From positions 1 to 55,564 of the forward strand of contig JAJTHG010000053.1 of NCBI GenBank assembly GCA_021298835.1: 55,564 bases of DNA. Direction: 5' to 3'. The translations under genes were made by a program, and so were the position numbers. This stretch comes from Gemmatimonadota bacterium. Its GTDB lineage: Bacteria; Gemmatimonadota; Gemmatimonadetes; Gemmatimonadales; Gemmatimonadaceae. Shown here piece after piece: positions 7,799 to 15,751 of the stretch (within the stretch, counting starts at the first letter, position 1; each line of letters starts with the position of its first letter). Below the pieces are notes generated by a model. The model made no database searches. It had not been told where the DNA came from and worked only from the letters and a program-made list of their open reading frames with translations.

Positions 7799-8475
7799 CG
7801 CGCCGCGCGGCGACCGGCGTCGCCGGCACGGTGGCCGCCACGGTGCTCGCGGTCGCCGCCCTCGCGTGGAGCACGCAGGGGTTCCGTGTCCTGACGCTCG
7901 ACGGGGCGCGCGCCGCTGCGGTGGCGAACCGACCGCGCCCGGTCCCGTCCGCGCACGTGCAGGACGCCGACGGCGCCGCGATCCCGATCGCGGTACCGGG
8001 CATGGTGACGGTCGTGGACTTCGTGTCCACCGCTTGCCTCAGTGTCTGCCTTGCGCAGGGGTCGGAGTTCGCGTTGCTGCAGGACTCGCTGGGGGGCGGC
8101 GCGACGTCCGCCGACCGCCGCATCCGGCTGGTGACGGTGTCCTTCGACCCCGACGACGACGCCTCGCGACTGCGCGGCTGGGCCGAGGCCCAGGGCGCGA
8201 CGGCGCCGAGTTGGCGCGTGGGTCGCGTCGCCGCGGATGACCGACGGCGGCTGCTCGAGACCTTCGGCATCGTGCTCGTGCGCGATCCCGTCGCCGGCTG
8301 GCGGCACAACGCCGCGTTCCACCTCGTGGACGGCGGCGGAGCGGTGCGGCGAATCATCGCCGCGAACGATCCCGTCGGCGCCCTGCGGGCTGCGCGCCTG
8401 CTCGTTGACGTGGCGCCCGACGCCGGGCCAACGGAGCGGAGCGGCCGCCTCGCCGCGGATCGGGCAGCGCGGTGA
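7795..8475 (+). CDS. SCO1/SenC/PrrC family copper chaperone
   Basis: A 226-residue protein starting at GTG 7795, overlapping the ccoP stop by GTGA. It has an N-terminal membrane anchor (about 8-26) and a thioredoxin-like domain with the copper-binding pair CLSVC (Cys81, Cys85) in 'VDFVSTACLSVC', plus His171 in 'GWRHNAAFHLVD'. CxxxC with a distal His is the defining pattern of SCO proteins, which load copper into oxidases. Location in the oxidase operon supports a role in CuB delivery to CcoN, since cbb3 enzymes have no CuA centre. Confidence 0.85.
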   Translation: MTRRAATGVAGTVAATVLAVAALAWSTQGFRVLTLDGARAAAVANRPRPVPSAHVQDADGAAIPIAVPGMVTVVDFVSTACLSVCLAQGSEFALLQDSLGGGATSADRRIRLVTVSFDPDDDASRLRGWAEAQGATAPSWRVGRVAADDRRRLLETFGIVLVRDPVAGWRHNAAFHLVDGGGAVRRIIAANDPVGALRAARLLVDVAPDAGPTERSGRLAADRAAR

Positions 8476-9095
8476 CGCGGCGCATGCGCCTCGCGTCGGC
8501 CATCGCGCTCGCCGGCCTCGCGATGGCCACGCCGTGCCGCGACGTGCTCGAGCGGACGATGGCCGGCCACATGCTCGTGCAGTACCCGGTCCTGCTCGCC
8601 GCCGGCTGGTGTGGGGCGCGCGCGCTGCCGTGGCGCGCGCTGCGCCGCCTCCGCCCGTGGAACCCGGCCGGCGCCCCGGGCCTGCTGGCGGCGCTCGCGC
8701 TGCTGACGGCGACCATGGTCCCGCGCGTGATTGACCTCGCCGTCGCCAATCCCGCGGTTGACGTGATCAAGGCCGCGATGCTGGTCGCGGCCGGCGGTCT
8801 CGCATCGGTCGCGTGGCGACCCGCCGGCCGGCTCGGTCAGGCGTTCGCGGTGGGCAATGCGGCGTGGATGCTGGCGGCGGGCGGGCTCGTGCTGGCGGAG
8901 TCGCCGGCGCGGGTGTGTGCGAGCTATCTCGAGGGCGACCAGGCGCGCGCGGGATTCGGACTGGTCGCGTGGGCGATCGCGGGATCGGTGGCGTGGCTCG
9001 CCTCGCTGCGCCGACGACCGCGGAAAGGCGTACGCGCGCGCCTCACCGCGGCGCGCGACCGCGCGCCGCTCAGCCCTCGTGCATCTCGACCGTGA
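8472..9095 (+). CDS. Polytopic membrane protein, possibly CtaG-like oxidase assembly factor
   Basis: A 207-residue protein starting at GTG 8472, GTGA-overlapping the SCO gene. About five hydrophobic segments are visible (near residues 36-50, 65-88, 97-112, 118-138, 152-172). The stretch 'ERTMAGHMLVQYPVLLAAG' recalls the 'HM..H' region of CtaG/caa3-type assembly proteins, but the match is short. Being the last gene of the oxidase operon, it may assist oxidase assembly or copper handling. The 3' end overlaps the convergent HIRAN gene by 26 bp. Function is only suggested by context. Confidence 0.6.
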   Translation: MTRRMRLASAIALAGLAMATPCRDVLERTMAGHMLVQYPVLLAAGWCGARALPWRALRRLRPWNPAGAPGLLAALALLTATMVPRVIDLAVANPAVDVIKAAMLVAAGGLASVAWRPAGRLGQAFAVGNAAWMLAAGGLVLAESPARVCASYLEGDQARAGFGLVAWAIAGSVAWLASLRRRPRKGVRARLTAARDRAPLSPRASRP

Positions 9096-9561
9096 CGAGG
9101 AGCCGCTTCCAGCTCGCCACGTCGTCGCCGCCGACCTTCTCGACGGTCGCCCCGCAGCGGCCACCGGCCAGCATCCAGGGCTGCAGCCACGCACCGATTT
9201 CGTAGGGGAGGTGGCCGATCACGTCGCCACCGGACGCGTGCACCCAGACGCCCGGTTCGTCGGTGCCCGCCGGATCGGGGACGAGGATGAGCTTGTCTCC
9301 CGGGTGCAACCGATGCACGACGTCGGTCCGGTGGCCGAAGACCGTGCCGTGCACGGTGGCGCGAAAGCGGGGTGCCGCCTTGGCGGGAAGGGTCACCCCG
9401 CCAACATCGTGAGGCCCGCCGAGGGTCGCAAGTGGACGGCGCGCCACGTCCACCGCGGACCGGTCGTAGCGGGCCGTCGGCAACACCCGCCCCCGGAACG
9501 ACCGACGCCGCGATCCCGTCGGGAGCGCGGCGTCGGTGTCGTCCGGGGGCCGGCGGATCAC
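9070..9561 (-). CDS. Small HIRAN-domain protein
   Basis: A 163-residue protein. GTG 9561 overlaps the stop of the upstream NYN-LOTUS gene by GTGA, so the two are translationally coupled. After a variable, Arg-rich N-terminal half, residues about 65-155 fit the HIRAN pattern: 'FRATVHGTVFG', 'LHPGDKLILVPDPAG', 'GVWVHASGGDVIGHLPYEIGAWLQPWMLAGGRC'. HIRAN domains, as in HLTF, bind DNA ends or damaged DNA, and in bacteria are often fused to nucleases or helicases. Here the domain stands alone. The family call rests on pattern reading, not a search. Confidence 0.6.
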   Translation of the reverse strand: MIRRPPDDTDAALPTGSRRRSFRGRVLPTARYDRSAVDVARRPLATLGGPHDVGGVTLPAKAAPRFRATVHGTVFGHRTDVVHRLHPGDKLILVPDPAGTDEPGVWVHASGGDVIGHLPYEIGAWLQPWMLAGGRCGATVEKVGGDDVASWKRLLVTVEMHEG

Positions 9562-11237
9562 TCGGCGGCGGCCGCCTTCTTCGCGCGGCCACGCGGCTTC
9601 TTCTCCGCGGTCGCCTTTGCGGCCTTCTCAGGCTTCGCCTTCTCGGGCTTCGGCTTCTCGGCCTTGGGTTTCCTGGCCTTCGCCTTTGAGGGCCGGGGCT
9701 TCCGCCCCTTCGCCGGTGCTTCGTCCGCCGCCGGGGCATCGACCGTCGCGACCGGTGCGACGTCCTCGACCACGCCGATGAGCAGCAGGTCGGGCGGCGG
9801 TGCCCCCTTCCGGCCCTTGGCGGGAATCCCGCGGGGCCCCAGGCCGCGCGGCGCGGCGGGTGCCGCCGGCACCACGGGGGCGTTCGCCTGGGCGGCGGCG
9901 GCCAACTGATCGGCCACCGGCGCATCGGCGATGCGGGCGACCTCGAAGGCATCGCCACGGCGTCGGAGGTCGATGTGTCCGCCCGTATGGGCGTCCTTGA
10001 GGATGCGGTCGAAGAACCGGAGCGCGAGCGACTCGCTGTCACGGCCGTGGAGCTCGCGGGCCTTCCGGCGCACGGCCTCGCTCGACACGGCATCGTCGCC
10101 GGTCACGATCGCCTCGACCGCGCGCCGGACGAGCGCGAGCGCCTCGTCGCGCGTCAGCCGCTCCCCCGACAGGCCGATGTCGTCGGACGGCGGCGGCGCC
10201 GAGGGCCGCCGCTCGGCCGTCACGGCCTCCGCGGCGTCGGTCGCGTCTGCCGGTTCGGCCGCGACGCCTTCGCCACGCGGCGCGCGGTCCTCGCGATCGC
10301 GCCCGCGGCCGCGGCCGCGGCGGCTTCGACGACCGCGCCCTTCGCGCTCCTCGCGCTCCTCGCGCGGCTCGCGCCCCTCGCCGGTGGCCGTGGCGCCGCC
10401 CGACGCCGGCTCGCCGCCCGGCGGGCTGACCTCGAGCTGGCCGTTCTCGAGCTTGGTGAGGACGACGAGGCCCTTGGACGCGGCCTCGGTGACGAAGCGC
10501 GAGAACTTGCTGTAACCGAGGTCCTTCTCGTCGAACGACGGGTCGAGCTCCTGCATGACCTGCTTGAGACGGTCGGAGCGCATGACGTCGCCCTGCCGCT
10601 TCATCTTCAGGATCGCGTCGGCGACGAGCTCCCAAGGGTCGCGCTTGACCGGCGCTTCGTCCGCGGACTTCGACAGCCCGGCGAGCGCGTTGTAGCTGTA
10701 GTACTCGTCGCAGTTCTGCACGAGCAGGTCGCTCGCGCTCTCGCGGATGCCGACGCCGATGACGTACTTGCCGTACTCCTTGAGCTTGAGCACGAGCGAC
10801 GAGAAGTCGCTGTCGCCCGAGAGCAGGATGAAGGTGCCGATCTCCGGTCGCGTGAAGACGAGCTCGATCGCGTCGATCGCGAGCCGGATGTCGGTGGCGT
10901 TCTTCTTGGCGCTGCCGTACGCCGGCGCGAAGATCATGTCGATCGAGGACTCGGCCAGGGGCACGATGTACTGCGGGTACCGCCGCCAGTCGGCGTAGGC
11001 GCGCTGCACCGAGACCTTGCCCTTGATGATGTCGGAGCCGAGCAGGTTGCGCAGCTCCTTGCCGAGGTCCTTCTGGATGCCGAGCGTGACGTTGTCGAAG
11101 TCGATCAGGAGCGCGGCGTTCGGCCCGGCGGCCGACTGGAGGGCGAACGGCTGGGCGTGCGCCTGTGGCCCGCGGTGCACGGGCTGGGGGGTGGACCGGG
11201 CCGACGGAGCGGCCGATCGCGGATGCCTGGAGTGCAT
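9558..11237 (-). CDS. NYN-domain ribonuclease-like protein with LOTUS/OST-HTH domain
   Basis: A 559-residue protein from ATG 11237; an in-frame upstream start (11315 or 11369) would add only low-complexity sequence. The NYN (PIN-like) domain spans about residues 42-180 with acidic residues placed for metal catalysis: Asp46/Asp48 in 'LLIDFDNV', Asp116 in 'KNATDIRLAIDAIEL', Asp142/Asp144 in 'LLSGDSDFSSLV'. A LOTUS/OST-HTH domain follows (about 203-275, 'AILKMKRQGDVMRSDRLKQVMQELDPSFDEKDLG'-like, shown in part). A basic RGG-like linker, a second helical module near residues 340-420, and a Lys/Pro/Ala-rich tail complete it. NYN plus LOTUS proteins of the LabA/YaiI-like type are thought to act on RNA. 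It forms a two-gene unit with the HIRAN gene. Confidence 0.85.
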   Translation of the reverse strand: MHSRHPRSAAPSARSTPQPVHRGPQAHAQPFALQSAAGPNAALLIDFDNVTLGIQKDLGKELRNLLGSDIIKGKVSVQRAYADWRRYPQYIVPLAESSIDMIFAPAYGSAKKNATDIRLAIDAIELVFTRPEIGTFILLSGDSDFSSLVLKLKEYGKYVIGVGIRESASDLLVQNCDEYYSYNALAGLSKSADEAPVKRDPWELVADAILKMKRQGDVMRSDRLKQVMQELDPSFDEKDLGYSKFSRFVTEAASKGLVVLTKLENGQLEVSPPGGEPASGGATATGEGREPREEREEREGRGRRSRRGRGRGRDREDRAPRGEGVAAEPADATDAAEAVTAERRPSAPPPSDDIGLSGERLTRDEALALVRRAVEAIVTGDDAVSSEAVRRKARELHGRDSESLALRFFDRILKDAHTGGHIDLRRRGDAFEVARIADAPVADQLAAAAQANAPVVPAAPAAPRGLGPRGIPAKGRKGAPPPDLLLIGVVEDVAPVATVDAPAADEAPAKGRKPRPSKAKARKPKAEKPKPEKAKPEKAAKATAEKKPRGRAKKAAAAE

Positions 11238-11507
11238 CTGGTGTGCTGCTGGATGTACGGCCGCCCGAGTGCTGCCCGGCGATGCCGTCGTCCACCGGCG
11301 GGGCGCGCAAGACATGCCGCGCTGCCGATCACGACGCCACCGCGCTCGAGGCGCTGGCGGCCGGGGCACGGTGACCGTCCCGTTTGGACGGCCGTTCCCC
11401 GTGCTCGAAGCGGAAATCTAATGCGGACAATCATTTACGCTACCCACACGCGAGGGCGTTCGGGGCGGTACACTTCGGTTGTGCGAAACTGACACGCCGT
11501 GCCACCG

Positions 11508-11518
11508 TATCCTGCCCT
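11508..11518 (+). promoter_or_regulatory. Leaderless-type -10 box TATCCT before the histidine kinase
   Basis: TATCCT at 11508-11513 stands 5 nt before GTG 11519. The 281-bp divergent gap from 11238 to 11518 otherwise shows no gene. A GACACGC half-site at 11491-11497 matches half of the dyad found at 15597-15614 upstream of the barrel gene, which could mean autoregulation. Confidence 0.5.
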
Positions 11519-12739
11519 GTGTCCGACCGCCCCTTCCGCGCCCGCCTGTTCGGCATCCTGCTCGCCTTCGCGCTCGTGCCGACGGTGGTGCTGACGGCCG
11601 GCCTCGTCGCGAGTACCGGTGCCATGCTGCCGTTGGTCGGCGCGAGTTCCGCATGGGACGCGGTGGCGGCGACAGGACAGCGGGCCCTCGCGGCGGCGCG
11701 GGCTACGCCGCTCGACTCGGCGGCGGAGGCGGCGCTGGCGCGGCACGAGTCGGAGCTCTCGGCCAGCGTCACACAGGCCCGACGCGTGCGGTTCCTCACC
11801 GGGCGCGCCTCGGCGATCGTGCTCGTGGGGGGCGCGGTGCTGCTGGCGCTGCTGGCGTACCTCGCCTCGCGGGTGGCCGGGCACCTGAGTCGCCAACTGT
11901 CGCGCCCCGTGGACGAGCTCTCCGACTGGACGCTGCGTATCGCCCGGGGAGAGCCGCTTCCGGCCACCGCAGGATCGAAGGGGGCGCCGGAGTTCGAGAT
12001 GCTGCGCACCGGCATGCGTGCGATGGCGCGCGACCTCGAGGCCTCGCGTGCGCGGGCCCTCGAGGCCGAACGGCTGCGCGCGTTCCGCGAGAGCGCCCGC
12101 CAGGTGGCGCATGAGCTCAAGAACCCCCTCACTCCCATTCGCCTGGCGCTGGCGCGTGTCGCCCGCGACGCCACGCCGGCGATGCGCGAGGCCGTGGAGG
12201 TGCTCGACACCGAGACCCGCCGGATCGACGAGCTTGCGCGCGCGTTCGCGCAGTTCGGCCGGCTCCCGGACGGCCCGGCGGGCGACGTGGACCTCGGCGA
12301 TCTGGTGCGATACACCGCGAGAGCGACCGTGCCGGAGGACGTGCCGCTCACGGTGGAAGTCTCCGACGGGCTGCCGACCGTCCGCGGACAGTACGAGGCG
12401 CTCTCGCGGGCGCTCGCCAACCTGCTCCTCAACGCCTCCGATGCGGTGCGCGGCCGCGCGGACGCGGCGATCTGTGTGGCGGCCGAGCCCTCCGCCACCG
12501 GCGGCGTCCGGATCACCGTGTCGGACACCGGCCCGGGCACCGACGCCGCCACGCTCGCCCGCATGTGGGAGCCGTACGTGACCACCAAGCCGGGCGGTAC
12601 CGGGCTCGGCCTGCCGATCGTCCGCCAGACCGTCGACGCACACGGCGGTCTGGTGTTCGCGAGCACTCCCGCCGACGGCGGCCTGACGATCGGCTTCGAA
12701 CTGCCGGCGGGTGCAACCCCCGGCCCCACCCTCGCGTAG
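11519..12739 (+). CDS. Membrane sensor histidine kinase (NtrY/NtrB-like)
   Basis: A 406-residue kinase starting at GTG 11519, chosen because the first membrane helix (about 8-30) begins right after it and a -10-like box sits 5 nt upstream. The second helix is at about 97-118, so the sensor loop between them is short (about 65 residues) and periplasmic. A HAMP segment leads to the phosphoacceptor His198 in 'RQVAHELKNPLTPIRLAL'. The ATPase domain shows N box 'LLLNASDAV', G1 'DTGPG' and G2 'GGTGLGLPIV'. The 'HELKNPLTPIRL' form is typical of NtrY-type kinases. Its partner is most likely the sigma-54 activator two genes downstream. The signal sensed is unknown. Confidence 0.93.
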   Translation: MSDRPFRARLFGILLAFALVPTVVLTAGLVASTGAMLPLVGASSAWDAVAATGQRALAAARATPLDSAAEAALARHESELSASVTQARRVRFLTGRASAIVLVGGAVLLALLAYLASRVAGHLSRQLSRPVDELSDWTLRIARGEPLPATAGSKGAPEFEMLRTGMRAMARDLEASRARALEAERLRAFRESARQVAHELKNPLTPIRLALARVARDATPAMREAVEVLDTETRRIDELARAFAQFGRLPDGPAGDVDLGDLVRYTARATVPEDVPLTVEVSDGLPTVRGQYEALSRALANLLLNASDAVRGRADAAICVAAEPSATGGVRITVSDTGPGTDAATLARMWEPYVTTKPGGTGLGLPIVRQTVDAHGGLVFASTPADGGLTIGFELPAGATPGPTLA

Positions 12740-12747
12740 GATCCCCC

Positions 12748-13434
12748 ATGCCTCAACAGTCCACGACGACCAATCCGCAGAACGTCCGGATCAAGATCGG
12801 CACTGACGGCGTCCAGATCACCGGCGTCGAGCAGAGCGCCACCGCCCCGGAGGCGGCCGCCTTGCAGGCGCAGGTGGGGATGCTTCGCCAGCGCGTCGAG
12901 CAGCTCAAGGAGGAGCGCACGAGCCTCGTCGAGGAAGCGAATGCCGCCGGAAACCGCGAGACGCAGACCGCCGTGCGCGACCGGCTCACGACCGTGCAGA
13001 CCCAGCTGGCGCAGAACGAGACCGCCCTGCGCGCCGCGGAAGACCGGCTGGCCGCCCTGGGCATCGCCCCGTCCGACGTGACAGTCGCCGAGACGCGCGC
13101 GGATCCGCCGACCTCGCACATCCGGGACATCCCGGACAACATCATGGGGCTCGGCATGGTGTCGTTGCTCTTCATCGGCGCGCCACTCGCGATCGGCATC
13201 TCCCGGTGGTTGTGGCGGCGCGCCGTGCCCGCCCCCGCCCCGGCCTTTCCGGCGATCGAGTCGCAGCGCCTCGCCCGGCTCGAGCAGGCCGTCGAGGCGA
13301 TCGCGGTGGAGCTCGAGCGCGTGAGCGAAGGCCAGCGCTTCGTCACCAAGCTGTTTGCCGAGCAGCGCGGGCTGTCCGCCGGGGCGGCCGAGCCGGTTCG
13401 CGTGCCGCAGGCCGACGCGGTATCCCGCCCGTGA
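12748..13434 (+). CDS. Single-pass membrane coiled-coil protein (paralogue A)
   Basis: A 228-residue protein of no recognised family. Polar N-terminus, coiled coil (about 36-105, rich in Glu/Gln/Arg heptads), one membrane helix (about 131-153, 'MGLGMVSLLFIGAPLAIG'), then a Pro/Ala linker and a conserved amphipathic stretch 'LARLEQAVEAIAVELERVSEGQRFVTKLF'. It shares this architecture and the C-terminal stretch with the next gene, so the two arose by duplication. There is no signal peptide. It sits 8 nt after the kinase stop, between kinase and response regulator, which suggests a role in or regulation by this two-component system. Confidence 0.75.
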   Translation: MPQQSTTTNPQNVRIKIGTDGVQITGVEQSATAPEAAALQAQVGMLRQRVEQLKEERTSLVEEANAAGNRETQTAVRDRLTTVQTQLAQNETALRAAEDRLAALGIAPSDVTVAETRADPPTSHIRDIPDNIMGLGMVSLLFIGAPLAIGISRWLWRRAVPAPAPAFPAIESQRLARLEQAVEAIAVELERVSEGQRFVTKLFAEQRGLSAGAAEPVRVPQADAVSRP

Positions 13435-14153
13435 TGCGCCAACCGCCTGCGCCCGCGCCCGCGGCCCCGAGCGGCGGGAGCCCCAACGTGGCGGTGCCCG
13501 GTGTGGCGGTGCCCGGTGTGGCCGGCGGCACCCCGCAGCCGCTCCCGCAGACGGCCGCGGAGATCGCGCGGCTGCGGGCCAAGGGGCGGGAGCTGTCGAG
13601 CCAGCTCAATTCGGTGACCGACCGCCGCGATGACGTGCTGCGCGAACTGCGGGACGCCTCGAGCGACGCGCGCCCCGGGCTCGAGGCGCGGCTCAAGGTG
13701 CTGGACGATCGCGTCGTCTCGCTCGAGCAGGAGATCGCAGCCAACAGTCGCGCGATCGCCAACTCGCCGCTCGAGCTGGTCCAGCGCGCCGAGGCCTCGA
13801 CGACGGTGGCCCGCTCGGATCCGGGCCCGGACATCGTGATTCCGGTCGTCGCTGCCATCTGTTTGCTGCCGCTCATCATCGGGTACACCGTGCGCATGCT
13901 CCGCCGCTCGCGGGTGCCCGCCGCCGCGCCGCCGCGCGACCGGCAGCAGGAGGAGCGTTTCGCGCGCATGGAGCAGGCGATCGACGCGATGGCGATCGAG
14001 CTCGAGCGCATGACCGAGGGCCAGCGGTACCTCACGCGCGTGCTGACGGAGCAACAGGGGGCACTCGGCCCCGGGGCGGCTTCGCCCGTGGCCGTGCCGC
14101 GCGGCGCGCCGGAGCCGGTCGCGGCATCGCGCGCCGCGCCCGCCGAGGGCTGA
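13434..14153 (+). CDS. Single-pass membrane coiled-coil protein (paralogue B)
   Basis: A 239-residue protein whose ATG shares one base with the preceding stop (TGATG); an in-frame GTG at 13431 is also possible. A Pro/Ala/Gly-rich N-terminus with a repeated 'VAVPGV' precedes a coiled coil (about 42-108), one membrane helix (about 133-152) and 'FARMEQAIDAMAIELERMTEGQRYLTRVLTEQQG', the counterpart of the stretch in paralogue A. No known family is recognised. Position and coupling suggest both paralogues work together, perhaps as hetero-oligomers. Confidence 0.75.
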   Translation: MRQPPAPAPAAPSGGSPNVAVPGVAVPGVAGGTPQPLPQTAAEIARLRAKGRELSSQLNSVTDRRDDVLRELRDASSDARPGLEARLKVLDDRVVSLEQEIAANSRAIANSPLELVQRAEASTTVARSDPGPDIVIPVVAAICLLPLIIGYTVRMLRRSRVPAAAPPRDRQQEERFARMEQAIDAMAIELERMTEGQRYLTRVLTEQQGALGPGAASPVAVPRGAPEPVAASRAAPAEG

Positions 14154-14159
14154 TCGGCG

Positions 14160-15557
14160 ATGCCCTCGGTGCTCATCGTGGACGACGAGCCGAACCTGCG
14201 GCGCATGGTCGGCGCGCTCCTCGGGGCCGAGGGCTACGAAGTGCGGGAGGCGCCGGACGGGCTGCAGGGGCTGGCCGTCGCGCGCGAGCTCGACCCGGAC
14301 GTCGTGCTGCTCGACCTCATGATGCCGGGCCAGCTCGACGGGATCGCCACGCTCGAGCGGCTGCGGGCCGACGGCCCCGACCGGCCGGTCGTGATGATGA
14401 GCGGTCGCGCCGGCTTGACCGACGCGGTGCGGGCCGCGCGCCTCGGGGCGGTGAACTTCCTCGAGAAGCCGCTCGCCCCCGAGACGGTGCTGGTGGCGGT
14501 ACAAGGCGCGGTGGAGCTGCGCCAGGCCCGGCGCGAGACCCATCAGTTGCGTGCCGATGCCGGCCTCGCTGCCGGCCTCGTGGGGGAGTCCGCGGCGATG
14601 CGACGCGTGCGCGAGGAGATCGCACGGGTGGCGCCGACCGATGCGCGCGTCCTCATCACGGGCGAGTCCGGCACCGGCAAGGAGCTCGCGGCGGCCGCCA
14701 TCCACGGTGCCGGCCCGCGGCGCACGAAGACGCTCGTGCGCGTGAACTGCGCGGCGATCCCGCGCGACCTCGTCGAGAGCGAGATGTTCGGCCACGAGAA
14801 GGGGAGCTTCACCGGGGCGACCGACCGGCGCATCGGCAAGTTCGAGCTGGCGCACGGGGGCACGCTCTTCCTCGACGAAGTCGGTGACCTCGGGCTCGAG
14901 GCGCAGGCCAAGCTGCTGCGGGCGATCGAAGCGCGGGAGGTCGAGCGGGTCGGTGGCACGAGGCCGGTGCCGGTGGACGTGCGGATCATCGCCGCGACGA
15001 ACAAGGACCTCGCGGGGGCCGTGTCCGAGGGGACGTTCCGCGAGGACCTCTTCTTCCGCCTGAACGTCATCCCGCTCGCGATGCCGCCGCTACGCGAGCG
15101 ACGCGACGACGTGCCGGCGCTCGTGCGGCACCATGCCGAGCGCTACCGGCAGCGGACCGGGCGCCCCGCGCTGCGACTCTCGGGCGAGGCCATGGCGGCG
15201 CTCGCCGCCCACGCGTGGCCCGGCAACGTGCGCGAGCTGGCGAACATCGTCGAGCGGCTCGCGATCGTGTACGGGGGCGACGAGATCGGGGGGGCCGATG
15301 TCGCGTCGGTCCTCAGCGGCTCCGGTCGGCCGCGCCCCGCCGTGCCCGGCGGAGGCCACGTGACGACCGTCGCCGACGAGCTGCCGATCGAGCCGCTCTC
15401 CGACGCCCTCGACGCCTACGAGCGCCAGCTGATCACGCGGGCGCTGTCGGCGGCGGGGGGCAACGTCGCGGAGGCCGCGCGGCGGCTGCGCACCGACCGG
15501 CCCAACCTGTATCGGCGGATGCGGCGGCTCGGGCTCTACGCCAACGGCGACGAGTGA
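14160..15557 (+). CDS. Sigma-54-dependent response regulator (NtrC family)
   Basis: A 465-residue activator with all three canonical modules. The receiver domain (about 1-120) has Asp8/Asp9 and phosphoacceptor Asp52 in '[10 protein letters not shown]'. The AAA+ domain (about 137-375) shows Walker A 'GESGTGKE', the sigma-54 contact loop 'GSFTGA', Walker B 'GGTLFLDE' and arginine-finger region '[22 protein letters not shown]'. A Fis-type HTH ends the protein ('[28 protein letters not shown]'-like, shown in part). It needs sigma-54 holoenzyme to act. The kinase at 11519 is the likely partner, and a sigma-54-like promoter lies immediately downstream. Confidence 0.95.
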   Translation: MPSVLIVDDEPNLRRMVGALLGAEGYEVREAPDGLQGLAVARELDPDVVLLDLMMPGQLDGIATLERLRADGPDRPVVMMSGRAGLTDAVRAARLGAVNFLEKPLAPETVLVAVQGAVELRQARRETHQLRADAGLAAGLVGESAAMRRVREEIARVAPTDARVLITGESGTGKELAAAAIHGAGPRRTKTLVRVNCAAIPRDLVESEMFGHEKGSFTGATDRRIGKFELAHGGTLFLDEVGDLGLEAQAKLLRAIEAREVERVGGTRPVPVDVRIIAATNKDLAGAVSEGTFREDLFFRLNVIPLAMPPLRERRDDVPALVRHHAERYRQRTGRPALRLSGEAMAALAAHAWPGNVRELANIVERLAIVYGGDEIGGADVASVLSGSGRPRPAVPGGGHVTTVADELPIEPLSDALDAYERQLITRALSAAGGNVAEAARRLRTDRPNLYRRMRRLGLYANGDE

Positions 15558-15596
15558 TGCGCGCGCGTGGGCACCGATCGCGCGGCGTCGCGAAGG

Positions 15597-15614
15597 GACA
15601 CGCTGGGGCGTGTC
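15597..15614. promoter_or_regulatory. Inverted repeat, candidate NtrC-type enhancer site
   Basis: GACACGC (15597-15603), spacer TGGG, GCGTGTC (15608-15614) is a perfect 7-bp dyad. It lies 40 nt after the activator gene and about 90 nt before the sigma-54-like promoter, the usual range for an upstream activator site. It could alternatively be a weak terminator hairpin of the regulator gene, though no T tract follows. Confidence 0.45.
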
Positions 15615-15701
15615 GTTCGGAAGACAGTGCTCGCCACCCGCCCGATGCGCCTGCGGGCGCAAGTGCCCTCGGCCCAGCGGGTTGGCGGCGTCGCCCCGGC
15701 G

Positions 15702-15716
15702 CGGCACGTCCCCTGC
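15702..15716 (+). promoter_or_regulatory. Candidate sigma-54 (-24/-12) promoter
   Basis: CGGCACGTCCCCTGC matches the consensus TGGCACG-N4-TTGC at all but two positions, with exact GG-N10-GC spacing. Transcription would begin about 12 nt on, leaving a leader of roughly 24 nt with a GGAG ribosome site (15743-15746) 5 nt before ATG 15752. An NtrC-type gene directly upstream makes it more credible than a chance GC-rich match. Confidence 0.45.
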
Positions 15717-15751
15717 CCCGTGCGACGTCCGCCTTTCTCAATGGAGTCTCC

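Noticed and set aside
14953..14975. TGGCACG within the sigma-54 activator gene as a -24 element
   Set aside because: The GC dinucleotide at the required -12 position is missing, and it lies inside the AAA+ coding region.
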